Shown: in pieces, positions 42,685 through 52,000 of the stretch
Layout: every line of letters starts with the position of its first letter
Position numbering within the stretch: position 1 is the stretch's first letter
Assembly: GCA_900551705.1 (NCBI GenBank)
Contig: URWY01000005.1
Span: forward strand, 1 to 60,803
Direction of reading: 5' to 3'
Source: an uncultured Bacillota bacterium
GTDB lineage: Bacteria; Bacillota; Clostridia; Christensenellales; UBA1242
Length of the DNA: 60,803 nt
Notes under the pieces: generated by a model
Seen by the model: only the letters and a program-made list of their open reading frames with translations
What the model was told of the DNA's origin: nothing
Database searches by the model: none
Made by a program: the position numbers and the translations under genes

Positions 42685-43075
42685 ACATCGTTTGTTCTTC
42701 TCCATACACATCTGGAAATATTTGTTCGTCTGAAATGTTGTTTGCAATGAAGTTTTTAATTTCGCATACACATAATTCGTCCATGATTTTGGACTTTAGG
42801 TTTTTATTTAGTTCTAACAATTGTTTTTGCTTTTTAATATTGACAAAGCTTGTGGCAGCGCCTAGGGTGTTAATACCTGTCAAAGCAGTTCCCATAGCAC
42901 CATTATAATAATCGCCAAGAACAAAGCCAGATATTGCAATGGCAGCAGATACTGCTGCAAATACTGTGCAAATTCCTGCTGTTATTTTTGATTTTTTAAT
43001 TTCTGTTTCATTAGATGCTATTAAAAAATTTACTTCTTCAAGTTCATTTTCATATTCTTTATATTGATTATCCAT
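42683..43075 (-). CDS. Two-TM membrane protein with flanking coiled coils
   Basis: A 130-residue protein: helical charged N terminus (about 1-28), two membrane helices forming a hairpin (about 30-52 and 57-80), and a charged C-terminal helix (about 82-112). I do not recognise a family. The neighbour at 43180-43626 has the same layout and may be a distant paralogue. It has a strong promoter and AAGGAG. Confidence 0.7.
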   Translation of the reverse strand: MDNQYKEYENELEEVNFLIASNETEIKKSKITAGICTVFAAVSAAIAISGFVLGDYYNGAMGTALTGINTLGAATSFVNIKKQKQLLELNKNLKSKIMDELCVCEIKNFIANNISDEQIFPDVYGEEQTM

Positions 43076-43096
43076 GTTTTCTCCTTAACTGCCAAT

Positions 43097-43125
43097 AGAA
43101 TAACATGAGCGGGGATAATTGTCAA
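43097..43125 (-). promoter_or_regulatory. Sigma-A promoter of the 130-residue gene
   Basis: Minus strand TTGACA (43125-43120), 17-bp spacer, TATTCT (43102-43097). Confidence 0.8.
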
Positions 43126-43154
43126 TATTCAATTTTAGAAAAATTGCAAAAAAA

Positions 43155-43177
43155 AAGAACCTTAAAAAGGTTCTTAA
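43155..43177 (-). terminator. Terminator of the 148-residue gene
   Basis: Stem AAGAACCTT/AAGGTTCTT with a 3-nt loop; on the minus strand a T run follows. Confidence 0.85.
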
Positions 43178-43179
43178 AA

Positions 43180-43626
43180 TTACATTTCTGGTTGCAAATC
43201 TTGTTTTGCTTTTTGTCTTGGTGGAAGTTTACCTTCATCAACAAATGCATCATATAAGCTGTTTAAAACTTTGTTTCTAACTGTAATAATTGTTTTGTCT
43301 TTTGACTTGCTGTAATTTTTCATAATTGCTGAATAGTTGTTTTCTTCAAGCCATTTTTTAACATTTTTCAATCTTTTATATTTGATTTGACTTTTGATTG
43401 CTGCAACAAAACTGCCTGCTGCGATAGCGAAAGATGCTGCTGACAATACTGAGCCTGCAATAGGTCCTAATACTGGGATTTTAAAAGTTGTAACCAAGAA
43501 TCCAGCACCAACTGATGTGAATACCATGCCTGCAGATACTAATGCATCTCTAACTTTTTCTTCTGTTTCAAGAAAGCTGTTAACAGTTTCTAATGATTCA
43601 TTTTTTGCATTTTCATTTAATTCCAT
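43180..43626 (-). CDS. Two-TM membrane protein next to the OLE-like RNA
   Basis: A 148-residue protein with a helical N terminus, a hydrophobic hairpin (about 30-50 and 56-80, MVFTSVGAGFLVTTF and GPIAGSVLSAASFAIAAGSF) and a basic C-terminal part. No recognised family. The frame runs up to a TTG at 43680, but that is the -35 box; ATG 43626 follows AAGGAG by six bases. It is divergent from the large structured RNA, with the two -35 boxes 14 bp apart. Confidence 0.72.
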   Translation of the reverse strand: MELNENAKNESLETVNSFLETEEKVRDALVSAGMVFTSVGAGFLVTTFKIPVLGPIAGSVLSAASFAIAAGSFVAAIKSQIKYKRLKNVKKWLEENNYSAIMKNYSKSKDKTIITVRNKVLNSLYDAFVDEGKLPPRQKAKQDLQPEM

Positions 43627-43651
43627 TTTTTTCTCCTTAATAACTACAAGC

Positions 43652-43680
43652 AGTATGGCATAAAATAAATTATTTGTCAA
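43652..43680 (-). promoter_or_regulatory. Sigma-A promoter of the 148-residue gene
   Basis: Minus strand TTGACA (43680-43675), 17-bp spacer, CATACT (43657-43652). Confidence 0.8.
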
Positions 43681-43695
43681 TACCTTTTTTGATAT

Positions 43696-43724
43696 TTGAC
43701 ATTTTTTTTGTGATATGGTATATT
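43696..43724 (+). promoter_or_regulatory. Sigma-A promoter of the large structured RNA
   Basis: TTGACA (43696-43701), 17-bp spacer, TATATT (43719-43724); predicted start near 43731. Confidence 0.85.
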
Positions 43725-43730
43725 CTATAA

Positions 43731-44380
43731 AGAAGGCGCAGTATTCTAGTCGGTTTTCAACTTTTGGAAGGCGTTAAAAGCGCTGACGGGCATATCTGTG
43801 AAGTTCGTGGTGCTGGCCTTGATTGCCCAAATCGGGGCTGGTGCTGGGAGTTAAGATTTTTGGGCGCGCCATAACGGCATATGGCACCCGACCCAAATTT
43901 CGTGGAGACCCAATCGGGTGGGAAAGGTATTTTCGCACTCTTTGGGCTGAACCTGCATTGCGGTAAAAAAGTTGCTGTGTGCATTGTAGCCTGCTTTGAG
44001 TGAAATAGTTGGGATACGGATAAAAACCAAACACAATGTTAGGCCAACATTTGTTTAGGAAGTTTATATACATAAACGCTCCGTTGAAATTCGTTTTGCA
44101 AAAAAAGCTAAGAATTGTTTAGACCGTTTGAGAAATTCTCTAGGCTGTTGCTCTTGTCTGGCAAAATGGGGATTATAGTGTGGTCTAAGTGGCGATTCGG
44201 TGAAGTCTTGTCCTTAAAAGGAAACTGCTTGTTCGGTGACGGCAAGTGGACATAGCGGGAAATCCAACCGAACCTATGCTGCAAGGTTTACTCATTTTGT
44301 TGCCTTCTCGCCATCGCAGATTAAGTAAAATTCTTCGTGAATAGCAACTACTTAATCTGCCAAATTGTGGCGACTAACTA
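43731..44380 (+). ncRNA. ole: Large structured RNA, probable OLE RNA
   Basis: A gap of about 750 bp without a credible gene, visibly richer in GC than its AT-rich surroundings. It has its own sigma-A promoter and lies directly upstream of an OapA-like gene. Foldable elements include CACCCGA/TCGGGTG (43885-43891 and 43914-43920), a bulged stem at 44032-44054, GTTTAT/ATAAAC (44062-44077) and GTTCGGT/ACCGAAC (44231-44273). A long 3' hairpin joins a 12-bp perfect stem (44316-44327 and 44349-44360) with an outer TCGCCA/TGGCGA pair. OLE RNAs are about 600 nt and sit just before oapA in Bacillota. I infer the identity from size, structure and context, not from a covariance search. No T run follows, so read-through into oapA is likely. 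Confidence 0.75.
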
Positions 44381-44437
44381 ACTTATATATGTAAATTACA
44401 TATTTGAATATATAAAAACATAAAATGATTTAGAGAA

Positions 44438-45106
44438 ATGGATAATAAAAATAAAGAAGAAAATAGTGAATATTTAAGTCAAAATTCGGAAGTTGATTCC
44501 GATGCTAAAACAAGCGACATTAAAACAAGCGATGTTAAACAAATTGCAAATAAAGCGGTAAAAAAGAAAAAGCAATCACGCTGGGCTTGGCCTATTAAAA
44601 TTTTGGTGATTACTTTGTTTTTATCATTGGCAATTTCAGTTGCAAGTGAGTTTGTTCTTGGGAATGCAGGCATCGCTATTTCAATAGTTATAATTTTGCT
44701 CTTGTGGGTGCTTGGTGTTACAACTGATATGATTGGTGTGGCGGCGGCTTCTTGTTCTATTGAACCATTTAACGCTATGTGCTCAAGAAAAGTAAGGGGC
44801 GCAAAAGAAGGCAGAATGCTTGTTAAACACGCAGAGAAAGTTTCAAGTATTTGCAACGATGTCGTAGGTGATATCTGCGGCATTATTTCAGGTGCTGCGG
44901 GCTCTGTTATTGCAGGTAAATTGATATTAGAATCAATGTCTAAATCAGTTGGCATATTAATTGCAGCATCAGTGAGTGCAATTATCGCAGGCCTTACAAT
45001 TTTTGGTAAAGCTGCTATGAAAAAATTCGCAATCGACAACTGCACAAAGGTCATATTAATAGTCGGTAAAGTTTTAAGCATTTTTACAAAAAAATCTAAA
45101 AAATAA
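44438..45106 (+). CDS. oapA: OLE-associated membrane protein A (OapA-like)
   Basis: A 222-residue membrane protein. A charged N terminus (about 1-50) is followed by about four helices (near 53-72, 77-98, 145-165 and 170-190). The region between them contains VRGAKEGRMLVKHAEKVSS and NDVVGDICGIISGAAGSV, where DVVGD fits the conserved Asp pair (DxxxD) known in OapA. OapA binds OLE RNA and brings it to the membrane, and is linked to magnesium and alcohol stress in Bacillus halodurans. The family is sometimes annotated as a CorB-like Mg/Co transporter. It follows the RNA by about 60 bp. Confidence 0.75.
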   Translation: MDNKNKEENSEYLSQNSEVDSDAKTSDIKTSDVKQIANKAVKKKKQSRWAWPIKILVITLFLSLAISVASEFVLGNAGIAISIVIILLLWVLGVTTDMIGVAAASCSIEPFNAMCSRKVRGAKEGRMLVKHAEKVSSICNDVVGDICGIISGAAGSVIAGKLILESMSKSVGILIAASVSAIIAGLTIFGKAAMKKFAIDNCTKVILIVGKVLSIFTKKSKK

Positions 45107-45235
45107 GTTAAAAACTATAAAAACACTTGATTTTTTATATTTCTAATTATATAATTATATTGTTAAAAGCCTTTATGGCTTAATTGTTTAGTTAATTTTG
45201 TTCTTTTAGAACTTTAAAATATTAGGTTAAAAATT

Positions 45236-46174
45236 ATGATGTTTAAAAATTCTGTGAAATTGCTATTTGCCAATTTCGGAACCGTTTGGAAAACAATGGT
45301 TTATTATATTTTAGTTTCTGCTCTTGTTGTAGGGCTTGTTTATCCTGTTTGGGGTATGCTTGGTGATGCATTTAACGCTGATGGTGCAATGACTAGTTTA
45401 TTTGATAGCATTATGTCCATTAATATAGCAACTAATTTGCCAGCAACTTTGGCAGATTTGTATGTTGGCTTATCTGCACTTTTCAATGGGCTTTTAAGTT
45501 TGTTTACAACAAATGTTTGGCTCGCAATTTATATCTCATTTTTGGTGTTTTACTTGATTCCGTTCTTATATGGACTTGCTGACTTACCAATTCAAGAAAC
45601 ATTGTATGGATATATGTCCAGTTTAACAAAATATGGTTATGCTCATAGTTTTGTTAGAAAACTTGGGAAATCGGCACTTTTGCAACTTTTCAAATGTTTG
45701 ATAATGTTGCCATTTAGCGCTCTTATAATTTTCCTTGTTATGCAAATTTTAAGTTTAAGCACTTTGGGTGGGGCAATAATTTATATAATACCATTCTTAT
45801 TAATTTTAACAATATGTGTGTTTTACGCATTTAAAAGAACATTGTTTAGTGGTTGGATTCCAGCAATAGTTGTATATGATTGCAATATTTTTGTTGGACT
45901 TGGTAGAGGCTTTAAAGCAGTGTTTAGAAGATTTTGGAAAGTTTTATCCAATGCAGCAATAATCATGCTAATTATTTTTGCATTGAACTATATCTTTGGC
46001 TTGCCAGCAATATTCATTATTGCTCCACTTTCAATTATGATTTTAAACATATTTGAAATGGTTATGTTCTACGGCAGTCAAGGCATGAGATATTATGTTG
46101 ATTTAGACACGATTGTCACTCCAAAGAAATTGGAAGAGAACGACAGTTTTAGAAAAACGAAAAATATAATCTAA
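45236..46174 (+). CDS. Multi-pass membrane protein of unknown function
   Basis: A 312-residue protein with about six membrane helices (near 18-38, 75-95, 97-118, 152-178, 182-205 and 240-290). It begins MMFKNSVKLLFANFGTVWKTM. There are few polar motifs and no ATP-binding or catalytic site, and the C terminus is charged. I do not recognise the family; it resembles DUF975-like membrane proteins only in general layout. The ribosome binding site is weak. It lies between oapA and rnjA with 129- and 115-bp gaps containing weak hairpins. Confidence 0.7.
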   Translation: MMFKNSVKLLFANFGTVWKTMVYYILVSALVVGLVYPVWGMLGDAFNADGAMTSLFDSIMSINIATNLPATLADLYVGLSALFNGLLSLFTTNVWLAIYISFLVFYLIPFLYGLADLPIQETLYGYMSSLTKYGYAHSFVRKLGKSALLQLFKCLIMLPFSALIIFLVMQILSLSTLGGAIIYIIPFLLILTICVFYAFKRTLFSGWIPAIVVYDCNIFVGLGRGFKAVFRRFWKVLSNAAIIMLIIFALNYIFGLPAIFIIAPLSIMILNIFEMVMFYGSQGMRYYVDLDTIVTPKKLEENDSFRKTKNII

Positions 46175-46195
46175 TTTTTTAGATTTTATATATAG

Positions 46196-46256
46196 AAAAC
46201 GGCTAGTTTTCACTTTACTTATGAAAAATTAATTAAAAAGCGGCTTGCTTTTTAAT
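46196..46256 (+). terminator. Two small hairpins before rnjA
   Basis: GAAAAC/GTTTTC (around 46196-46212) and AAAAAGC/GCTTTTT (around 46236-46254), the second followed by AATTTT. It could be a weak terminator or a leader structure of rnjA. Confidence 0.4.
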
Positions 46257-46289
46257 TTTAATTTATAAATTTTATTAAAAGGACTAAAA

Positions 46290-48119
46290 ATGGAAGATTT
46301 AAATGAAGAAATTAAACAAAAAATGGCTTTAAAAAAGCAAAAAGCAGCAGAAATGCAGGCTGCAAAAAAGAAACAAGTTGCTAAAAAAGCAACCAAAACA
46401 CCAAATGAACAAAAGAAAAAAACATCAAAAACAAATCAAGAAAATCAAGTTGTTTTGCCTGCAAAAAACGGCAAATCTGTTAAAATTACTTTCCTTGGCG
46501 GTGTTGGCGAAATTGGTAAAAACATGACCGCGATTGAATATGACAACGAAATGATTGTTGTAGACTGCGGACTTGCATTCCCAACAGGGGATTTCCCAGG
46601 GGTTGACCTAATTGTGCCAGATATTTCCTATTTAACAGCAAACAAAAGCAAGTTGAAAGGTATTTTGTTGACACACGGACACGAAGACCACATAGGTGCT
46701 TTGCCTTTTGTTTTAAATGAACTCAAAGTTCCTGTTTATGGCTCTGCAATGACTCTTGCACTTGTTGAAAATAAATTAAAAGAATATCCAAAAATTGATG
46801 CAAAACTTGTTACAGTTAAACCTAAAAACTTGCTAAAAATTGGTTCATTCCAAGTTGAATTTATCAAAGTTAGTCACTCAATTGCGGGCGCGCTTGCACT
46901 AAGCATTAACACTCCATGTGGAAATATTGTCCATACTGGTGACTTCAAAATTGATTTTGCACCTATTGATGGCGTTATGACAGACCTTACAAGATTTGGC
47001 GAACTTGGTAAAAAAGGCGTTAATTTGCTTTTGTGTGAAAGCACCAATGTTTGCAGAAAAGGTTATTCAATGAGTGAACGCAATGTTGGCAAAACTTTGG
47101 AAGATATCTTTGAAAAATATAAAGAAGATAGACTTTTCGTTGCAACATTTGCATCAAATATTCACAGAATGCAACAATTATTATGGCTTGCAGAAAAGTT
47201 TAAAAGGAAAGTTGCATTTTCTGGCAGAAGCATGATAAATGTTTCAGACGCCGCTATGAAAATAGGCGAACTTACTTTTGATAAAAACAACATAATTGAT
47301 ATTGATAAAATTGACAAATACGCCGATAAAGAACTTTTAATTATCACAACTGGAAGTCAAGGCGAACCAATGTCGGCACTTACAAGAATGGCTTATGGAG
47401 AGTTCCCAAAAGTTAAGTTAGGTGAAGGTGACACGGTTATTTTCTCATCATCTCCAATCCCAGGAAATGAAAAGAGTGTTTATAATGTTATTAATACGCT
47501 GTTTAAAAGTGGCGCAAATGTTATCTATGACGAACTTGCAGAAGTTCACGCTTCCGGACACGCTTGTCAAGAAGAATTAAAAACAATTCATGCACTTACA
47601 AATCCAAAATTCTTTATGCCAGTCCACGGCGAATATAGGCACTTAAAACGCCATAAAGAGTTGTCAATTGAAATGGGTATGAATGCTCGCGATATAATCA
47701 TTCCAGATATGGGTATGCAAGTTGAAATGACAGAAAATTACATTCGTCAATCTGGTTTTGTAACTGCGGGAATTAGGCTTGTTGATGGCTCTGGGCTTGG
47801 CGACCTTGGAAGCAATGTTTTGAAAGAAAGAAAACAACTTTCAGAAGAAGGTTTCTGTGTTGCAGTTTTAAATATGAACGAACTTGCAAACGAAAAATAT
47901 GAACCAATTATCATTACTCGTGGCGTTGTTTATGATAAAGAAGCAGAGGCTTTCAACGCGGACGCGAAAGCAACAATGGTTCAAGTGTTGAAAGGTCAAG
48001 ATTTGCAATCTTTCGATCCAAATGAAATTAGAAATATTGTTAAAAAGGCGCTTTCAAGTTTTATATTCAAGCGTTCAAAGCGTAGACCAATCATTATTGT
48101 AATTTTAAATATGAATTAA
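46290..48119 (+). CDS. rnjA: Ribonuclease J
   Basis: A 609-residue endo/5'-exoribonuclease of RNA decay. The metallo-beta-lactamase core begins near residue 65 (ITFLGGVGEIGKNMTAIEYD) with the zinc motif LTHGHEDHIGALPF near residue 127. The beta-CASP part includes FATFASNIHRMQQL and SGRSMI, and the final metal His is in MPVHGEYRHLKRH. A Lys/Gln-rich extension of about 60 residues precedes the core. Such an extension is absent from B. subtilis RNase J1 and could bind RNA. AAGGA precedes the ATG. Confidence 0.94.
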   Translation: MEDLNEEIKQKMALKKQKAAEMQAAKKKQVAKKATKTPNEQKKKTSKTNQENQVVLPAKNGKSVKITFLGGVGEIGKNMTAIEYDNEMIVVDCGLAFPTGDFPGVDLIVPDISYLTANKSKLKGILLTHGHEDHIGALPFVLNELKVPVYGSAMTLALVENKLKEYPKIDAKLVTVKPKNLLKIGSFQVEFIKVSHSIAGALALSINTPCGNIVHTGDFKIDFAPIDGVMTDLTRFGELGKKGVNLLLCESTNVCRKGYSMSERNVGKTLEDIFEKYKEDRLFVATFASNIHRMQQLLWLAEKFKRKVAFSGRSMINVSDAAMKIGELTFDKNNIIDIDKIDKYADKELLIITTGSQGEPMSALTRMAYGEFPKVKLGEGDTVIFSSSPIPGNEKSVYNVINTLFKSGANVIYDELAEVHASGHACQEELKTIHALTNPKFFMPVHGEYRHLKRHKELSIEMGMNARDIIIPDMGMQVEMTENYIRQSGFVTAGIRLVDGSGLGDLGSNVLKERKQLSEEGFCVAVLNMNELANEKYEPIIITRGVVYDKEAEAFNADAKATMVQVLKGQDLQSFDPNEIRNIVKKALSSFIFKRSKRRPIIIVILNMN

Positions 48120-48147
48120 AAAAATCTCTCGATTGAGAGATTTTTTA
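48118..48147. terminator. Bidirectional terminator
   Basis: Stem AAAAAATCTCTC/GAGAGATTTTTT with a GATT loop, shared by rnjA (+) and the smc-ftsY operon (-). Confidence 0.9.
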
Positions 48148-49053
48148 TATTATATTTTCTGCAAAATCTTTTGAAGAGAAAGGCTCTAAATCGTCTATGC
48201 CTTCACCAACGCCTACGAAGTAAACTGGAAGTTTGAAATTTCTCATAATGGAAATTACAATTCCACCTTTTGCTGTGCCATCAAGTTTTGTTAAGATGAT
48301 GCCGTCTAATTTGACTTGTTTATCAAATTCGCTTATTTGACTTATGGCGTTTTGTCCAGTTGTGGCGTCAATTACCATCAAATTGTATCTTTTTGTTTCT
48401 GGATATTCACGAGATATAACTCTATCCATTTTGCCAAGTTCGTGCATCAAATTGTCTTTTGTATGAAGTCTACCAGCGGTATCAACAATCAAAACATCTG
48501 TTTTTTTCGCTTTTGCGCTTGCAATTCCGTCATATACAACGGCAGCAGCATCTGCACCTTCGGAATGTTTAACAATTCTAACTTTTGCGCGTTTAGCCCA
48601 TTCTGTTAATTGGTCAGATGCGGCTGCACGGAAAGTGTCGCCAGCGACTAAACAAACATCTTTACCTGCTTTCTTAAAATAATAAGCCATTTTGCCGATG
48701 CTTGTCGTTTTTCCAACGCCGTTTACACCAATAACAGTGATGATGCAAGGGTATTCAAATGCGCCTGCATTTTTTTCTTTTTCAACTGCGTCAAACATAT
48801 TTGCAAGCACTTCTTTAAGGGCAGAGCGGACATCATCTGAATTTCTGATTTTGTTTTTTCTAGCATATTCACGGAGTTCTTGAACGATTTCAATGCTGGC
48901 ATTCACCCCAACATCGGCTGAAATTAAGATGTCTTCCATTTCATCATAAAAATCGTCATTAAGTTCGCCGCCAGAAAGCAAACTGTCCATTTTTCGTCTA
49001 ATTGATTCTCTTGTCTTTTTAAGAGCATCTGCGATTTTTTTGAAAAATCCCAT
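48145..49053 (-). CDS. ftsY: Signal recognition particle receptor FtsY
   Basis: A 302-residue SRP GTPase that docks ribosome-nascent chain complexes at the membrane. It has an N-domain (about 1-95) and a G-domain with GVNGVGKTTSIGKMA, DTFRAAASDQL, DTAGRLH and TKLDGTAKGG. There is no long acidic A-domain, which is usual for Gram-positive FtsY. The ATG lies one base after the smc stop codon, so the two are translationally coupled; smc-ftsY is a common Bacillota pair. Confidence 0.97.
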   Translation of the reverse strand: MGFFKKIADALKKTRESIRRKMDSLLSGGELNDDFYDEMEDILISADVGVNASIEIVQELREYARKNKIRNSDDVRSALKEVLANMFDAVEKEKNAGAFEYPCIITVIGVNGVGKTTSIGKMAYYFKKAGKDVCLVAGDTFRAAASDQLTEWAKRAKVRIVKHSEGADAAAVVYDGIASAKAKKTDVLIVDTAGRLHTKDNLMHELGKMDRVISREYPETKRYNLMVIDATTGQNAISQISEFDKQVKLDGIILTKLDGTAKGGIVISIMRNFKLPVYFVGVGEGIDDLEPFSSKDFAENII

Positions 49054-49054
49054 T

Positions 49055-52000
49055 TTAGTGTTCCTCCTCCGCAGTTTTTATTGCTTCACTTAATTTAACT
49101 GAAACAGTTTTTGAAACGCCTTTTTCCTCCATTGTAACACCATACAAAGCATCAGCAAGTTCCATTGTTGGCTTTTTGTGAGTGATAACAATAAATTGAG
49201 TTTCCTTTGAGAAGCGTTTTAAATATTGAGCAAATCTAACAACATTCGCTTCATCAAGAGGGGCTTCAATTTCGTCCAATAAGCAGAAAGGCATTGGTTT
49301 TAATTTTAAGATTGCAAACAAGATTGCAATAGCAGTAAGAGCCTTTTCGCCACCAGAAAGAAGGGTGTTTGATTGAAGTTTTTTGCCAGGTGGTTCTGCA
49401 AAAATTTCCACACCAGCTTCTAGGATATTTTCTGAACCGATAAGTTCAAGTTTTGCGCTACCGCCTCCGAACAATTCGCGGAATGTTTGACCAAAGTTTT
49501 CGTTGATGCGGTTAAATTGTTCAATAAATTTATTTTTCATTTCAACAGACACTTCGTCAATAATTTCAACAAGTTCATTTTGTGCTTTTGTTAAATCGTC
49601 CGCTTGTGCTTTAAGTGCAGTGTATCTTTCATTCAATACTCCAGAACTTTCAATAGCGGAAACATTGATATAGCCGAGTTTTGATATTTCGCGTTTGATT
49701 TTCGTAATTTCTTGCAAGCCTTTTGTCAAGTTGAAATCTGCTTGCTTATAGTTTTGACATGTTTCATAAGTTAGTTCATACTCTTCGGCAATTCTCTCAC
49801 GCATTTGGTCGATGTCGGAATCAACTTTGCTTACTTTCATTTCTTCCATTACTTTCTTTTCGGAAATTCTGTTTGTTTCTTCAATCAAGAAAGTGCGTTT
49901 TTCGTCCAATTCTTTTAATGATTGTTGCAATTTTTGTTTGTTGCTTTCAAGTTTTGCTTGTTCTTCTTTGAATGCTGCGAGTTTGTTTTTGCTTTCCACG
50001 CTTGTATTTTCTTCAAGCATTTCCGCAATTAATTGATTTGCATCATTGATATTTTTTTCGTTATTGGCTCTTTCATCGCGAGCAAGTTCAAGATTGTATT
50101 TGAGTTCGCCTTGTTGTTTTTCAAGCCTTTCAACTTCTTGTTCGCTTGCCAAAACTTCCTTTTCCAAACTTGCAATTTCAACGCGTTTTGCTGTTACTTC
50201 GCTATTATATTTTTCGCGTTTTTCTTTGAGTTCAGCAAAGCGTTCGTTGCGTTTTTCAGCAAGTTCGTTAGCATTTGTTTTACCCTTTGAAAGGGCATTT
50301 TCAAGTTCAATTTCACTTGCAAGTTCTTTAACAATAACATCAATCTTGTTTTCTAACTTTGTTTTATTGGATTGCAAATTTTCAAGTTCTGTTTTGTTTT
50401 CTAACAGACTGTTTTCAAGTGAAGAAAGTTTTTCATTTTCCCCAGCGAGTTCAACATCAACTTTTTTGTCTTGCGATGACAAGAAATCGTATTTATTTTG
50501 GCAATCAGAAAGTTTTGCTTTCATTTCGGCAAAAGTATCGTTTGACGATGTGATTTCTTGCTTAAATTTTTCAATTTGTTCAGCAAGCGTTTTAATTTCT
50601 CTATCACGACTGATAAGATTGACTGCTTCAGATTTTTTGCTACCACCAGTCATCGAACCTTGTGGGTTGATTATATCGCCGTCTAATGTGACAATTTTAT
50701 ATGTAAATCTCGTGTTCTGTGCGAGTTTAATTGCTATGTCTAGGTTGTCTACAACAACAGTTGCACCAAGAAGGTTAGAAATGACATTTTCAATGTCTGA
50801 ACCATATTTGATTAAGTCTTTTGCAATGCCGTGACTGCCAGCAACATTGATAAGTTTTTTATCGGCGTCACTTAAATTTCTTGGACGCATTGATGTGATT
50901 GGCAAGAATGTTGCACGACCGAATTGATTTTGTTTTAAGTATTCAATTAAAACTTTTGCATCGTTTTCGTTTCTTGTAACGATGTTTTGAATTGCGTTAC
51001 CAAGAGCCGTTTCGATTGCTGTTTCGTATTTTTCAGGAACAGTGATAAGAGAGGCGAGAGTGCCAACCATGTTTTTTCTAAACGCTTCGTTCCTTTCGCT
51101 TTCTTTTAAAAGTTTTTTAACTGAGCCAGCATAGTCTTCGTGTTCTGCTTGCATTTCTTCAAGAATACGCTTTCTGTTTTCATAAACTTGAATTTTGGTG
51201 CTTGCATCATTGCGTTTTTTATTTAAGTTATCAATATCTTCTTCAAGAGCGGAGATTTGGAGTTTTGCTTTGAGCAAAATTTCTTTTTTCTCTTTACTTG
51301 CACTGTCTAAAACTTTGATTTGTTCTTTTTGAGAATTGATTTGTTCTTCTTGTTCGCCAATTTTATTTGTTAAACTAGTGATTTTTAAGTTTGTTTCATC
51401 AATGGCGGTGATAGATGCTTCTTTTTCGGCAGACAATCTTGACGAATTTGCTTTGATGTATGCGAGTTTGTCAAGCGCATCAATAACTTCTTTTTGACCT
51501 TGTTCTGCTTCGCCTTCGGATAAAGCAAGAGCATCAATAATCATCAAATATTGATTTGAAAGTTCTTCTTCTTCCTTTTTGCAAGTGTTTAATTTGGTTT
51601 TAAATTCTTCTGTCTTTTGTTTTTGATTTTCAATTTCTTCCAAAACGGCTTCAATGAGTTTTTCAAAATTTGTTTCGTTTAGTGTAAGTTTTGAATTTTG
51701 TTCTGTTAAATATCTAACTCTTTCACGGATAACATTTGTTTCGCCGGCTTGTTTTTCCAAATTAACTGTCAAATTTAAAATGCTTTCGTGAAGCCTTTCA
51801 ACTGACTTGTCGATAGCGTCAATGCTTGCCATGTTGTTTGCATAATTCTCAGAAGTTGTTCGGAGTTCTTCTTGCCTTAAAATTAATTCTTCGGAGATAG
51901 CATTAAGTCTTGCATTGATTTTTTCTTTTGCGTCATTTGCATTTTCTTGTTGATAAATAAAAGCATTGACTTCCAATAGTTTCAATTCTTCTTTCAATTT

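Noticed and set aside
43757..44073. Open frames on the minus strand inside the large non-coding region
   Set aside because: No ribosome binding sites, odd composition (Cys/Pro/Arg/Ser) and several overlapping frames; they are side effects of the GC-enriched structured RNA.
45107..45235. Terminator or riboswitch between oapA and the next membrane protein
   Set aside because: Only a weak AAGCC/GGCTT hairpin without a T run; nothing supports a riboswitch.
50046..50834. 262-residue Ser/Phe-rich frame antisense to smc
   Set aside because: It mirrors the coiled-coil codons of smc and has no start signals.
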